From Chloroflexota bacterium (GTDB lineage Bacteria > Chloroflexota > Dehalococcoidia > Lucifugimonadales > UBA2962): a DNA stretch of 61,980 nucleotides. Position 1 is the stretch's first letter. Every line of letters begins with the position of its first letter. The notes beneath the pieces were generated by a model that did not search any database, was not told the origin of the DNA, and saw nothing but the letters and a program-made list of their open reading frames with translations. The stretch lies in contig PAAV01000049.1 of NCBI GenBank assembly GCA_002699485.1, positions 1-61,980 of the forward strand, given 5' to 3'. Below are positions 52,410-61,605 of this stretch, in pieces. The position numbers and the translations under genes are program-made.

Positions 52410-53915
52410 TTAGTTGGACCTCAATTGAGGAAACAATATAACTTCCCTTATAGAGGGTTCATTTAATAGGATCATCGTCAATCTATCAATACCCAAACCC
52501 AAACCTGCTGTAGGAGGCATACCCTGTTCGATAGCGACAAGAAAATCCTCATCAAGTCGATCATAAGCATCGTCGTTTTTTGAGCCGGAAGAGATTCTCA
52601 TGGATTCTTGATGTTCAAACCTCTGCCTTTGGTCCACAGGATCATTTAGCTCAGAGAATGAATTACATATTTCCATACCGCTAATAAATCCTTCAAAACG
52701 TTCAACTATACGTTCATCGAGGCTGCTTTTTTTTGCTAAGGGAGACATTTCTACAGGATAGTCTATAAGAAATGATGGCCGTATAAGCGTGGGTTCGACG
52801 GTATCGGAAATTAGCTTGTCTAGTAATCCAGACCAATTGGTTTGTTGTGAAGAATCTAAGCCCAATTTATCCATTCGTTTTTTTAATGAATCTAAATCCG
52901 CACATTCAAGGAAATCGACATTGGCATGCTCAATTAATTGTTCTCTTAAATTCAAGCGTGGCCAAGGTTCATCTAAATCGACTTTTTCTTGGTTTATTGT
53001 AACTGTCGTTGTATTGAGTACATTTTTGGAGATATGTGCAATCATGTTCTCCACCATTTGCATCATATCGTTATAATCAGCTAAAGCTTCATAGCACTCA
53101 AGCATAGTAAATTCTGGATTATGATTTAAATCCACGCCTTCATTTCTAAACACCCTACCTATTTCATATACTTTTTCTAAGCCACCCACAACTAATCGCT
53201 TCAAATATAGTTCAGTAGCAATTCTCATATAAAGATCGCGATGTAGTTGATTATGATGTGTAACAAAAGGTCTTGCCATGGCCCCGGCCGCTACCGGCAC
53301 TAGTACTGGGGTTTCTACTTCAATAAAACCAGTGTCGTCCAAAAACCGTCTCATTGATGAGACAATTTTTGGTCTGGTCATGGCCACTTTGCGGGCTTGT
53401 TCATTGGCAATTAGATCTAAATGTCGGTGACGAAACCTAATTTCAGTATCGGTCAATCCGTGCCATTTTTCAGGAAGTGGGCGAAGGGATTTACACAAAA
53501 CCTCAATACCGTTAGCTTCTACTGAAGGCTCTCCCCGCCTTGTTCTAATTACCGGACCATTTATTCCAATCCAATCGCCAATATCTAAATCAGCAATTAA
53601 ATCGTAATCTGACCCGAGGAGGTTTTTTCTAAGTAATGCTTGTATTTGTCCAGAGATATCTTGTATATCTACAAAAGTTACTTTACCCATATCTCGAACA
53701 TTCATTAATCGCCCAGCAATAGCCACTTCTGTTTCATTAGAAGGATGCTCGGTCGACTCGATCGTTTCTAGAAGCGCTATAGCTTCTGAGGTTGTATGAG
53801 ATCGATTGTAATTGTGCGGGTAAGGATTTACCCCTTTTTTCTTTAACCGCTCTAGTTTTTGTTTTCTGACCTCAAAAAGGTTATTGTTAGAAACGTTTTC
53901 TTCGTTAGTATTCAT
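52410..53915 (-). CDS. lysS: lysyl-tRNA synthetase (class II)
   Basis: A 501-residue class II synthetase. An OB-fold anticodon domain fills residues 55-165 (VAIAGRLMNVRDMGKVTF). Motif 1 is around FLDDTGFIEVETPVLVP, motif 2 in VYEIGRVFRNEGVDLNHNPEF near 265, and motif 3 is GLGLGIDRLTMILL near 475. Length matches bacterial LysS. It is a single gene; about 250 nt upstream separate it from rsmD with no clear feature. Confidence 0.95.
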   Translation of the reverse strand: MNTNEENVSNNNLFEVRKQKLERLKKKGVNPYPHNYNRSHTTSEAIALLETIESTEHPSNETEVAIAGRLMNVRDMGKVTFVDIQDISGQIQALLRKNLLGSDYDLIADLDIGDWIGINGPVIRTRRGEPSVEANGIEVLCKSLRPLPEKWHGLTDTEIRFRHRHLDLIANEQARKVAMTRPKIVSSMRRFLDDTGFIEVETPVLVPVAAGAMARPFVTHHNQLHRDLYMRIATELYLKRLVVGGLEKVYEIGRVFRNEGVDLNHNPEFTMLECYEALADYNDMMQMVENMIAHISKNVLNTTTVTINQEKVDLDEPWPRLNLREQLIEHANVDFLECADLDSLKKRMDKLGLDSSQQTNWSGLLDKLISDTVEPTLIRPSFLIDYPVEMSPLAKKSSLDERIVERFEGFISGMEICNSFSELNDPVDQRQRFEHQESMRISSGSKNDDAYDRLDEDFLVAIEQGMPPTAGLGLGIDRLTMILLNEPSIREVILFPQLRSN

Positions 53916-54167
53916 TGTTGATTTAGTAAGTTTTCAGTTTGATTGAATTGTACATAAAAAGATCGAATCAAGCTTATCAAAGATATAAACTTACTTTGCT
54001 TGTAAATTGTATCTGACCACACTGTAGCCTGCAAAACGAATTTTTCGACTTTGTCTAAAATTTGTACAAAAACTACTTTAAAGACCGATACCTCACTGCT
54101 AGTATCCACATTTAGTTGAGTAAGTGCTGATTAAAATTTAATGAAATGAATATCAACTAAAAACTCT

Positions 54168-54752
54168 ATGGGAACTCAGATATCTGGAGGAAAAGATCGA
54201 GGTCGTAGGCTTTATTCTATATCAGCGGACATTAGACCTACGTCTCAGAAGCTAAGGTTAGCGATTTTCTCTATTTTGAAGGGGTTGACCGAACCGTCAA
54301 GAGTTTTGGACTTATATGCTGGCTCAGGAGCATTTGGACTTGAAGCATTAAGTAGAGGAGCTGCTCACGCAGACTTTGTGGAGGTCAATTCAAGGCTTTG
54401 CAAAATTATAGATATGAATATCAAATTGCTCGGATACCAAGGCCGGGCAAAAGTGATAAAGGCGAAAGTGGAAAAATCTTTCGATACTTTATTGAAGGAA
54501 TACGAGGACAATTTCGGTGGCCACGACGGAGGATATGATCTGGTGTTTTTGGATCCCCCATATAAAAAGAATCCATGGGAAGAAGTTTTAGGAAATCCCA
54601 TCTGGGATGTATTAATGAAACCCTCCGGGGTTTTGATTGCGGAACACAGTACAGGGATGGCCCTAAAAGAGAACTACAATAATTTGATTTCTAGGCAAAA
54701 TCGACAATATGGTGATTCATCTATAACTATTTTTGGACTATCGGCAAACTAA
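54168..54752 (+). CDS. rsmD: 16S rRNA (guanine966-N2)-methyltransferase RsmD
   Basis: A 194-residue methyltransferase for 16S rRNA. It has the opening QISGGKDRGRRLY, RPTSQKLRLAIFSIL near residue 27, the SAM motif VLDLYAGSGAFGLEALSRGA near 42 and the catalytic DLVFLDPPYKK near 125. Its stop is 4 nt before the coaD start, the common rsmD-coaD arrangement. Confidence 0.93.
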   Translation: MGTQISGGKDRGRRLYSISADIRPTSQKLRLAIFSILKGLTEPSRVLDLYAGSGAFGLEALSRGAAHADFVEVNSRLCKIIDMNIKLLGYQGRAKVIKAKVEKSFDTLLKEYEDNFGGHDGGYDLVFLDPPYKKNPWEEVLGNPIWDVLMKPSGVLIAEHSTGMALKENYNNLISRQNRQYGDSSITIFGLSAN

Positions 54753-54756
54753 AAAA

Positions 54757-55239
54757 ATGGTAACAGCAATATATCCAGGCACATTTGATCCCGTACATAA
54801 CGGACATGTAGATGTGGCTGGCAGGGCATCTAAACTATTCGACAAATTAATTATTGGGATTTATGACAGTCCCCCAAAAAACTTGTTATTTAACACGGAG
54901 GAACGCGTCGAAATGTTTAGTAAATCCGTTATCGATAAGAAAAATATAGACGTAATTCCGTTTAGCGGACTCGCAGTTGACTTCGCTATTAAAGTTAATG
55001 CTGATTTTATTTTAAGAGGGCTCAGGGCAGGCATTGACTTTGAGGTTGAATTTGAGATGGCACACATGTGGCGCAGCTTGTTCCCGAATATTGAAGTCGT
55101 GTGCGTTATGAGCTCTCTAGAACATCAATTTATACATTCGTCGCGAATAAAGGAAGTAGCTCAATTAGGTGGAAATGTCGAAAAATTAGTTCCTACAGGG
55201 GTGTCTGATCTAATTTCCGCAAAATTGAATACAAATTAA
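54757..55239 (+). CDS. coaD: phosphopantetheine adenylyltransferase
   Basis: A 160-residue coenzyme A synthesis enzyme joining 4-phosphopantetheine and ATP. The nucleotidyltransferase motif AIYPGTFDPVHNGHVDV is at the N-terminus. LRGLRAGIDFEVEFEMA near residue 90 and IHSSRIKEVAQLGGNV near 128 (the ISSxxxR region) are typical. I start at ATG 54757 so that the protein begins MVTAIYPGTF as in the family; the frame is open 8 codons further up. Confidence 0.95.
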   Translation: MVTAIYPGTFDPVHNGHVDVAGRASKLFDKLIIGIYDSPPKNLLFNTEERVEMFSKSVIDKKNIDVIPFSGLAVDFAIKVNADFILRGLRAGIDFEVEFEMAHMWRSLFPNIEVVCVMSSLEHQFIHSSRIKEVAQLGGNVEKLVPTGVSDLISAKLNTN

Positions 55240-55249
55240 GGAGAATAGA

Positions 55250-55852
55250 ATGCAAAGTGAGATGAAAAATATACTTGACGATTTAGAAGGAAGTATAAAA
55301 AGTGCTAGTAAGGTGCCAGGTATTGGCAATAAGGCGATGGTTGATATTAAGAAATTAAAATCGATTTATGATGCTTTGAGTGAGTCTATGCCTGAGGAGA
55401 TTTTAGAAGCTTCTGAAGTCATTAAACAGAAAGAAAGTATTATTAATCAAGCATATCTAGAAGCAAAAAGAACTAAAGAAATAGCTCAACAAGAATCTGC
55501 TTCTATAATTGAGAAGGCCCGCACAGATTATGATCAAAAGGTTAGTGAGAACGAGGTTACTAGAGGCGCTCAACTAAAATGTGAAGAGATTATATCTGAA
55601 GCTAATTCTAAAGCTGCTGATATTGTGCAACAAAGCCAGGGTGAAGCAGAACAAATTGTAGGTAAGGCACAGACAGATGCCACTCAAAGGAAAGATGGGG
55701 CGGATCAATATTCCAAAGAAGTGTTGTTCAATATCGAAGAAAGACTATCGTTAGTTCTTGGTCAAGTTAGAAGAGGTATCGACGCATTGGGAGATGAAGC
55801 GCAGCAAGAAGAAGAGCAGGTACAGGTTTCTGTTAATGGGACATCTCATTAA
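55250..55852 (+). CDS. coiled-coil protein (DivIVA / ATP synthase b-like)
   Basis: A 200-residue protein, almost entirely helical from residue 55 to 185, rich in Ala, Glu, Gln and Lys with heptad spacing, as in IISEANSKAADIVQQSQGEA. There is no transmembrane segment, so it is not a normal F0 subunit b, although similarity searches would probably hit that family. It has a good ribosome site (AAGGAGAATAG) and follows coaD by 10 nt. A structural or cell-envelope role is a guess. Confidence 0.7.
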   Translation: MQSEMKNILDDLEGSIKSASKVPGIGNKAMVDIKKLKSIYDALSESMPEEILEASEVIKQKESIINQAYLEAKRTKEIAQQESASIIEKARTDYDQKVSENEVTRGAQLKCEEIISEANSKAADIVQQSQGEAEQIVGKAQTDATQRKDGADQYSKEVLFNIEERLSLVLGQVRRGIDALGDEAQQEEEQVQVSVNGTSH

Positions 55853-55898
55853 TAGATGGGTTTCATTTGATCAATTAAAGTCTAATGTTTTTAAAGAC

Positions 55899-56372
55899 CT
55901 ATTGAGTTTTTTCAAGAGTGTTTAACTCAGTATCTAAACCATCTGGAAAATAGTCCCCAGAAAATATATTTTCTTTTGGCCAATAAGTTTTTGGTAATTC
56001 GTAATAGGCCTCGATTTCATTCCCATCGGGATCAAAAAAATAAATCCCGATTGATATTCCATGGTTTCCTATTCCGGATTCAATGCTATTTTCAATTAGC
56101 GTTTTATGTAGCTTCCTCAGTTCTTCAAGAGATGAGTATCTCCAAGCGGTATGATAGAGACCAACACCGTCTGGGTTAGGGCCTGGTGCATTTTTACCTA
56201 TTTCCAATAACGCCAACTCATGTGATGATTCGCTATTGGATGTTAAAAACACCATTTTGTCATCGATTTTTGCCTGTACATCTAATGACAATATTTTCGT
56301 GTAAAAACTTTCAGCTCTAGTAAGTTCTCTTACTCGTAACACTACGTGCCCTAGCGATTTTGGTTTGACCAT
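55899..56372 (-). CDS. VOC-family (catechol 2,3-dioxygenase-like) protein
   Basis: A 157-residue extradiol-dioxygenase-fold protein. It has LGHVVLRVRELTRAESFYT with the first His ligand, LYHTAWRYSSLEELRKLH with the second near residue 78, and FDPDGNEIEAYYE with the Glu ligand near 120. This is the CatE/BphC-like VOC pattern with a single domain pair. It lies downstream of the parvulin gene, 19 nt away on the same strand. Confidence 0.83.
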   Translation of the reverse strand: MVKPKSLGHVVLRVRELTRAESFYTKILSLDVQAKIDDKMVFLTSNSESSHELALLEIGKNAPGPNPDGVGLYHTAWRYSSLEELRKLHKTLIENSIESGIGNHGISIGIYFFDPDGNEIEAYYELPKTYWPKENIFSGDYFPDGLDTELNTLEKTQ

Positions 56373-56391
56373 TTGTTTTTATGCCTAGAGG

Positions 56392-57501
56392 CTATAATCC
56401 CAAATTTAATCCGTCCAGACCTGCAGCTGGCGTGGGTGTTGTTTCATTCGTTTGCTGTAGTTGCTGTAATAGCCAGGTATATATCTCTGAATCAAAACGA
56501 GCATAGATTTCATGGTTCTCACGTTCGTTATTTATCCATGTTTTCAGAGCTAGTGATTTCTGTTCCTCTAGATCAGCAATACTTAGTTGCCTAGCCGTAT
56601 CTTTTTCGGAAATCATAAAAAATAGAATAGATTTGGGGTTTTCAACATCTGGGATCGGCTCACTTAGCTCTCCCACGGTAAGGGATACAATCTTACTTGC
56701 ATAAGTGCTTCTAGAACTGATGGGCATCCAACCTATGTCGCCACCAAGTCGTTTTATTTCTGCATCATCCCATGAAAATTCACGAGTAACATCTTTCCAT
56801 ACTAATTGTCTTTCTTCTGGGGTTGTTGCTTCACGAAGCCCGTCATTGAGCTTAGAGGCCATAATATCGATTTCCCCACTTATGGGCATAACGATCCGAT
56901 GAACATGGACGTGCTCAGTAACAGTGGGAATCTGTTCCCCTATAAATTCCCTAAATTTACCTCTTTGTATTGATCTGCGCGTGACTTCTCGATGCTCCTC
57001 TTCAGATAAACGAATTTGATTTAAATAGTCACGATAACGTTCATCGAAATCTCTTCGAAATATCTCAATTTCAAATTCAGTGTCTCCGATTATGAACAGG
57101 CTTTCAATTTGCCTGTTAACCTCATCTTCAGTTACTGTAATGTTCCATTTCGCTGCAACTTGAGTTAATATCTCATCTTCTATAAATAGCTGAAGAGCCT
57201 CAAAAATTTCTTTACTAGCCTCAAAATCCATACCGAAAAACTTGGCGCCTTCTTGTCGCACTCTGAGAGCCTTAATTAGATCTCCACGGGAGTAATTCGT
57301 TTCATTGACTTTGACTATAACCTCCCTCGGGGGCATAACAAAAGCGACCATGTACCCAGCAACAAGGATTGCTGCAATAATTACTAAAGCCCCTCCAATG
57401 ATTATGAATAATAATTTTTGTCGAGTGGAGTTAGTGCGGCCTTTGACTGCTAAGCGCCTGCGATCAGATGTTGAGAGTTTCTTGTTATCAGAATTTTGCA
57501 A
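56392..57501 (-). CDS. membrane-anchored parvulin-type peptidyl-prolyl isomerase (SurA/PrsA-like)
   Basis: A 369-residue protein with a basic N-terminus and one transmembrane helix (about residues 30-54, LLFIIIGGALVIIAAILVAG), so the rest is extracytoplasmic. A SurA-N-like helical region fills residues 80-190. A rotamase domain begins at HVHVHRIVMPISGE near 205 and includes LGGDIGWMPISS and VGELSEPI near 265-290. It probably folds exported proteins, such as the many lipoproteins here. The C-terminus is Gln/Thr/Pro-rich. Confidence 0.83.
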   Translation of the reverse strand: MQNSDNKKLSTSDRRRLAVKGRTNSTRQKLLFIIIGGALVIIAAILVAGYMVAFVMPPREVIVKVNETNYSRGDLIKALRVRQEGAKFFGMDFEASKEIFEALQLFIEDEILTQVAAKWNITVTEDEVNRQIESLFIIGDTEFEIEIFRRDFDERYRDYLNQIRLSEEEHREVTRRSIQRGKFREFIGEQIPTVTEHVHVHRIVMPISGEIDIMASKLNDGLREATTPEERQLVWKDVTREFSWDDAEIKRLGGDIGWMPISSRSTYASKIVSLTVGELSEPIPDVENPKSILFFMISEKDTARQLSIADLEEQKSLALKTWINNERENHEIYARFDSEIYTWLLQQLQQTNETTPTPAAGLDGLNLGL

Positions 57502-57592
57502 CGTTAGATTCTTATTGATGTAGATATTGAAGTTTTGGTTTTAGTGATGACGTTAAGTTTGAAGTTCAACTTAATATTTCCGTCTATGATAT

Positions 57593-57910
57593 CTACCTTG
57601 TACCTTTATAAGTTCCTTGATGATTCGGGGTATAAGGCAGTAGAGCCAAAAATCTGGCTCTTTTAATCGCAGTTGCTAACGATCGTTGGCATTTGGAGCA
57701 AGTGCCAGTTTTACGCTTAGTTTCAATCTTATATCGGTCAGAGACAAATTTACGTAATAAATCAGCTTTTTTGTAGTCTATTTGAACAGGATTCTTAACT
57801 TTTGAGTCAGCATCACCGACACAAAAAGAGCAAACTTTTCGTCGAGCATAAAAACGACCCTTGGGTCGTCTATTCATAGGTTTGGAATATGTTGATTGGT
57901 TGGATGTCAT
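57593..57910 (-). CDS. rpsR: 30S ribosomal protein S18 (zinc-ribbon type)
   Basis: A 105-residue S18. It has [13 protein letters not shown] and [20 protein letters not shown]; the CxxC pair plus CxxC indicate a zinc-binding C+ form. [16 protein letters not shown] and [12 protein letters not shown] are conserved S18 sequence. The basic N-terminal extension is longer than in E. coli. It is third in the rpsF-ssb-rpsR order. Confidence 0.96.
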   Translation of the reverse strand: MTSNQSTYSKPMNRRPKGRFYARRKVCSFCVGDADSKVKNPVQIDYKKADLLRKFVSDRYKIETKRKTGTCSKCQRSLATAIKRARFLALLPYTPNHQGTYKGTR

Positions 57911-57963
57911 TTTAAATTAGTGTCCCGAATTTTATTTTGATTAATAAAGCAGTCAGTTTTAAT

Positions 57964-58404
57964 TTACCAGGGTAAATCCTCTACATCTTCAGGAGGTGCT
58001 GCCTCAGTGGTATCCGATTGATTATTGGGCTCTGAAGGTTGAGCGCTTTCCTCAGGCTTAGCCTGTGAGAATTCACCTGATCTGTCTAGAAACAGTATCC
58101 TGTCAGCATTAATTTGTAACCTGAACCGGTTTTGACCATCATTACCTGTCCAAGTATCAGTTTTTAGTCTTCCTTCTGCGTATATTTTCATACCTTTAGT
58201 AACATATTGGTTACTGTTTTCAGCTTCTCGGCCCCAAGCATTTACTGTAAACCACTCTGTTTCCTCTCTTCGTTCACCACTAGCAGTTGTATAAACTCTA
58301 TTAGTGGCGAGGGAAAATGAAGTAACCGCTGTTCCATTAGGAGTATATCGCATCTCTGGATCAGACCCGACATTACCGATTACTAAAATTTTGTTCATAC
58401 TCAC
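57964..58404 (-). CDS. ssb: single-stranded DNA-binding protein
   Basis: A 146-residue SSB with the OB-fold start MNKILVIGNVGSDPEMRYT, the EETEWFTVNAWGREAE strand region and YAEGRLKTDTWTG. It also has a Gln/Glu/Pro-rich tail ending in DVEDLPW, the acidic tip that binds partner proteins. It sits between rpsF and rpsR as in most bacteria. Confidence 0.96.
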   Translation of the reverse strand: MSMNKILVIGNVGSDPEMRYTPNGTAVTSFSLATNRVYTTASGERREETEWFTVNAWGREAENSNQYVTKGMKIYAEGRLKTDTWTGNDGQNRFRLQINADRILFLDRSGEFSQAKPEESAQPSEPNNQSDTTEAAPPEDVEDLPW

Positions 58405-58408
58405 GGAG

Positions 58409-58705
58409 CTACACCTTAACTATCAAATGCCTCAAAATGCTTTCATTCATTTGAAGCATTCCGTTTAGTTCATTAATTTTGTCGCTCAAAATAGAAAATT
58501 TAATCAAAGAGTAATTACCTTCGGTAAATTTTTTTATTGGAAAGGCTAATGTTTTCATTCCCCATTCATCGTGTTCCGAAACAACACCATCGTTACTTGA
58601 AACGAAGTCATTTATAACTTTTATAGACTCATTCGTCTCATCTTGTGATGCTTCAGGACTGTGTATCGTGACCAGTTCGTAATTATTTGTTAATTCAGTA
58701 ACCAA
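58409..58705 (-). CDS. rpsF: 30S ribosomal protein S6
   Basis: A 98-residue S6 with NNYELVTIHSPE at the N-terminus and GMKTLAFPIKKFTEGNYSLIKF (the ...Y.l..f strand) near residue 50. I start at TTG 58703-58705 because GAGGAG (58711-58716) precedes it and the length then fits S6; the longer in-frame ATG at 58750 would translate through a hairpin. It is first in the rpsF-ssb-rpsR unit, 4 nt before ssb. Confidence 0.92.
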   Translation of the reverse strand: MVTELTNNYELVTIHSPEASQDETNESIKVINDFVSSNDGVVSEHDEWGMKTLAFPIKKFTEGNYSLIKFSILSDKINELNGMLQMNESILRHLIVKV

Positions 58706-58716
58706 AATTCTCCTCG

Positions 58717-58748
58717 AAAAAAAAACAAGTTGCCATATATGTGGCAAC
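58717..58748 (-). terminator. intrinsic-terminator-like hairpin directly before rpsF (possible attenuator)
   Basis: On the minus strand a 7-bp stem GTTGCCA/TGGCAAC (58748-58742 with 58735-58729) and a 6-nt loop are followed by TTG and nine T residues, ending one base from the rpsF ribosome site. It could end the acpS-nnrDE-ubiE unit or act as an attenuator in the rpsF leader. Confidence 0.6.
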
Positions 58749-58766
58749 ATTAAAAAAGAAAAAATT

Positions 58767-58793
58767 ATTATATCATTGATTTATCTTTGTTAA
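58767..58793 (-). promoter_or_regulatory. candidate rpsF promoter
   Basis: On the minus strand TTAACA (58793-58788) and TATAAT (58772-58767) are 15 nt apart. Transcription would start near 58760, upstream of the hairpin at 58748-58729, leaving a 55-nt leader that contains the hairpin. Confidence 0.45.
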
Positions 58794-58809
58794 CCATATT
58801 AGAGTGGGT

Positions 58810-59538
58810 CTAATTGCCCTTCTCGCTGATTAATATGCTAACTGAGCCAAATGCGAACTCTTTGTTTGAAACAGGCGAGAAACCACACCTCGTTGTTAAA
58901 TCAATAAGTTGACTGGCAGACATAAAAGATACTGTAGAAGCAGGCAAGTATTCATATGCCTGTCTGTTATTGGCGAATAGAGATCCTAAAATTGGAGCTA
59001 CTATTTTAAATGCAAGATTAAACAATCTGGATGTAAATTTACGGTTGTGTATCGAAAAAATTTCTAAAATCGCTAATCGACCACCTGGCTTCAAAACACG
59101 ATTCATTTCTTTCAGTGCCGCTTCAGGGTTATCGAAATTTCTAATTCCAAAACCAATCGTAACTATAGCAAAAGTGTTCTTTTCGAATGGAAGCTCATGT
59201 CCGTCTGCGATCATTACGTTAATAGTTTGATTAAGATTTTTCTGTGTAATTTTTTTGATCCCTGCTTTGAGCATAGGTAACGAAAAATCGATTCCGATAA
59301 CTGAGGCCTTTTGTTTAAATGATTCAATATCTATAGCAAAGTCGCAGGTTCCAGTAGCTACATCAAGTACCGGGCCTGTAACGCTGAGATTTTGATCGAC
59401 CATTTTCACTGCCTGCCTCCGCCATGTTTGATGTTGGCCAAATGACATTAAATGATTTAATAAATCATATCTCCGGGCTATATCTCCAAATAATTTAGAT
59501 ACATATTTGGATTTATTGGGTACCTTATGTTGTGTCAA
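58810..59538 (-). CDS. ubiE: demethylmenaquinone methyltransferase (UbiE/MenG)
   Basis: A 242-residue quinone methyltransferase. It has YVSKLFGDIARRYDLLNHLMS at the N-terminus, the SAM motif VLDVATGTCDFAIDI near residue 58, ITIGFGIRNFDNPEAALKEMNRVLKPGG near 125 and a C-terminal FGSVSIL. In a Chloroflexota-like organism menaquinone would be the substrate. It overlaps the preceding nnrDE gene by 4 nt (ATGA). Confidence 0.9.
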   Translation of the reverse strand: MTQHKVPNKSKYVSKLFGDIARRYDLLNHLMSFGQHQTWRRQAVKMVDQNLSVTGPVLDVATGTCDFAIDIESFKQKASVIGIDFSLPMLKAGIKKITQKNLNQTINVMIADGHELPFEKNTFAIVTIGFGIRNFDNPEAALKEMNRVLKPGGRLAILEIFSIHNRKFTSRLFNLAFKIVAPILGSLFANNRQAYEYLPASTVSFMSASQLIDLTTRCGFSPVSNKEFAFGSVSILISEKGN

Positions 59539-61100
59539 ACATTCAATCCTTTTAAATTAGCGATAGTTAATGGCAATTCGTTTAATATGTCACTAGCCAA
59601 CATTCCTGTATCACCCATCATGTTTTTTACACGTTGCCCTGCAAGTGAGTGGATATAAACGCCTGTGACAGCAGCGTTTGCCATATTAAGTCCCTGTGCT
59701 AAAAGTCCAGCAATTGTCCCTGCTAGTACGTCACCTGTACCGGCAGATGCTAATCCGGGATTTGCCATTGGACTTATAAAAACAAGCCCGTCAGGCGAAA
59801 CTACTCTAGTGTACGGCCCTTTCATCACGATAATCTTGTTCCATTTATTTGCATATGTGATTAATTTTTCGGTGGAGATATTTTTGTGAATTGAAAGATT
59901 GGATCCAATTAAACGAGACATTTCGCCAATATGAGGCGTTAATATAGCAAGCTGATCAAACTTTAAATACCAGTCTGGTCTTTTAGAAAGAATTGTTAGG
60001 GCATCAGCGTCTATAACTGGTGATGGTAACTGAGCATTGGAAAGTAATAAGCTATAAATGAGGCTAATGGTGGAATCAGTAATTCCCATGCCGCAACCTA
60101 TCAAAACAGTATTAAAATTTTCGATAGCCTCCATAACTTGTTTATCAGCACCAGCATCAATATAGCCATCTGTTGTTTCAGCAACCATCAAGTAAGTAAT
60201 TTCCGGAACTTTTTCTGACAAGCCAATTTGTATACTGGGGGGGATAGCTGCAGTAACAAGGCCAGCGCCGGTACGAGCTGAAGCCCGTGTGGCAAGATAT
60301 GATGCGCCTTTATAGCGCTGACAGCCTCCAATAAACAAAACCTTGCCAAAAGTGCCCTTGTGGGCATCCAATGGGCGTTTTGGCAACTTAGGTATGATTA
60401 ATTCATCTGTTAATAAGGCAGTTTCAATCTCTTCATCTATTCCCTCAGGCATTCCTATATCGGCTACAGAAACAGATCCACAATGTTTTGCACCAGGCAT
60501 AGTGTAATTTGCAATTTTCGGATATCCAAAAGCGATTGTTATGTCAGCAGTTACATTAGAAGAATGAACGTTTCCAGTGTCAGCATCTATACCTGTTGGA
60601 ACATCAAGAGCAACGACGGTCAATTCCTGATTGCTTTTCTGAGCCGTTTCCAATATTTTCAGCATTAATTTTAATTTGCCAGAAATATTTCCAGTTATCC
60701 CTGTTCCAATTATGCCATCAACTATGATCGATGCCTTTGAAACAAGGTTCAACAGCAGATCAAAGTTTGGATCAGATTTAGAGTTAACTAAAATTGAAGA
60801 ATTGGACAACGTAGATGCTTTTTCGTGAACTCGTCCTGACCTAGAGCAATTGTAAATGGTCACATTGTAGTCCCAATCTGAAAGTATCCTGCCAGTTACT
60901 ATTGCATCACCTCCATTATTTCCAGATCCAGCGAGAATTAAAATATTATCGGTTTTAGAGTACGGTGTTTTTGAAACCACTTCCTTGCAAATTTGCGCTG
61001 CTTCTAATCCTGCATTTTCCATTAGAGTGTCAGTGCTTATATTGAATTCTAAGGACCGCTGCTCGAGGCTTCTCATCTGATTAGTATTAACGATTTTCAT
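59535..61100 (-). CDS. nnr: bifunctional NAD(P)HX epimerase / ADP-dependent dehydratase
   Basis: A 521-residue metabolite-repair protein. The N-terminal epimerase (YjeF-N, residues 1-215) has NILILAGSGNNGGDAIVTGR and VVALDVPTGIDADTGNV. The C-terminal dehydratase (residues 230-510) has LAILTPHIGEMSRLIG near 405 and NPGLASAGTGDVLAGTIAGL near 465, the ATP/ADP-binding GTGDVLAG loop. Together they restore damaged NAD(P)H hydrates. It overlaps ubiE and follows acpS by 6 nt. Confidence 0.93.
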   Translation of the reverse strand: MKIVNTNQMRSLEQRSLEFNISTDTLMENAGLEAAQICKEVVSKTPYSKTDNILILAGSGNNGGDAIVTGRILSDWDYNVTIYNCSRSGRVHEKASTLSNSSILVNSKSDPNFDLLLNLVSKASIIVDGIIGTGITGNISGKLKLMLKILETAQKSNQELTVVALDVPTGIDADTGNVHSSNVTADITIAFGYPKIANYTMPGAKHCGSVSVADIGMPEGIDEEIETALLTDELIIPKLPKRPLDAHKGTFGKVLFIGGCQRYKGASYLATRASARTGAGLVTAAIPPSIQIGLSEKVPEITYLMVAETTDGYIDAGADKQVMEAIENFNTVLIGCGMGITDSTISLIYSLLLSNAQLPSPVIDADALTILSKRPDWYLKFDQLAILTPHIGEMSRLIGSNLSIHKNISTEKLITYANKWNKIIVMKGPYTRVVSPDGLVFISPMANPGLASAGTGDVLAGTIAGLLAQGLNMANAAVTGVYIHSLAGQRVKNMMGDTGMLASDILNELPLTIANLKGLNV

Positions 61101-61106
61101 ATACTG

Positions 61107-61496
61107 TTAGTAGTTACTGGTTTGACTTTCTGCCACAACTGATGCGATAGCAAATTTATCGGAATGAGACAACGATATGGCCATCTCATCTATACCCAAG
61201 GCCTTAGCACGTTTTTTTGCGCGACCGTGAAGACACACCTGTGGGGCTTTACCCGGCTGACGAACAATTTCAATTTCTTTCCAGGAAACGCCTCTAACAC
61301 CTGTGCCCAAAGCTTTCATAACCGCTTCTTTAGCGGCAAACCTTGTTGCCAGTTTTGAAGGATTACCTTTGCAATAATCGATCTCAAATTTTGAATAGAT
61401 CCGATTATAGAAGCGATGGCCGTACTGATCGGCTACTTTTCTAATCCTATCTATTTCAATTATGTCTATTCCGTGTACAAGAGTCATGTTATTCAA
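61107..61496 (-). CDS. acpS: holo-[acyl-carrier-protein] synthase
   Basis: A 129-residue phosphopantetheinyl transferase that activates acyl carrier protein. It has the N-terminal HGIDIIEIDRIRKV with the metal-binding Asp and the helix RFAAKEAVMKALGTG near residue 57 with the catalytic Glu-Lys. It starts at ATG 61496, or three codons later at ATG 61487. It heads the acpS-nnrDE-ubiE unit and is divergent from folD. Confidence 0.94.
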   Translation of the reverse strand: MNNMTLVHGIDIIEIDRIRKVADQYGHRFYNRIYSKFEIDYCKGNPSKLATRFAAKEAVMKALGTGVRGVSWKEIEIVRQPGKAPQVCLHGRAKKRAKALGIDEMAISLSHSDKFAIASVVAESQTSNY

Positions 61497-61605
61497 ATTT
61501 TACCGTTATTTACGAAAATTATTAGCACAACATGCTGTGATAGTCCAAGTTTTAAAAAAGACTTTTGATAATTAGCAGTCTATAATCACCGATTGGAGGG
61601 TGCTT

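Noticed and set aside
57553..57574. TTAAGTT/AACTTAA hairpin between rpsR and the parvulin gene
   Set aside because: Seven A/T-rich base pairs and no T tract on the minus strand where the genes run; chance is likely in AT-rich DNA.
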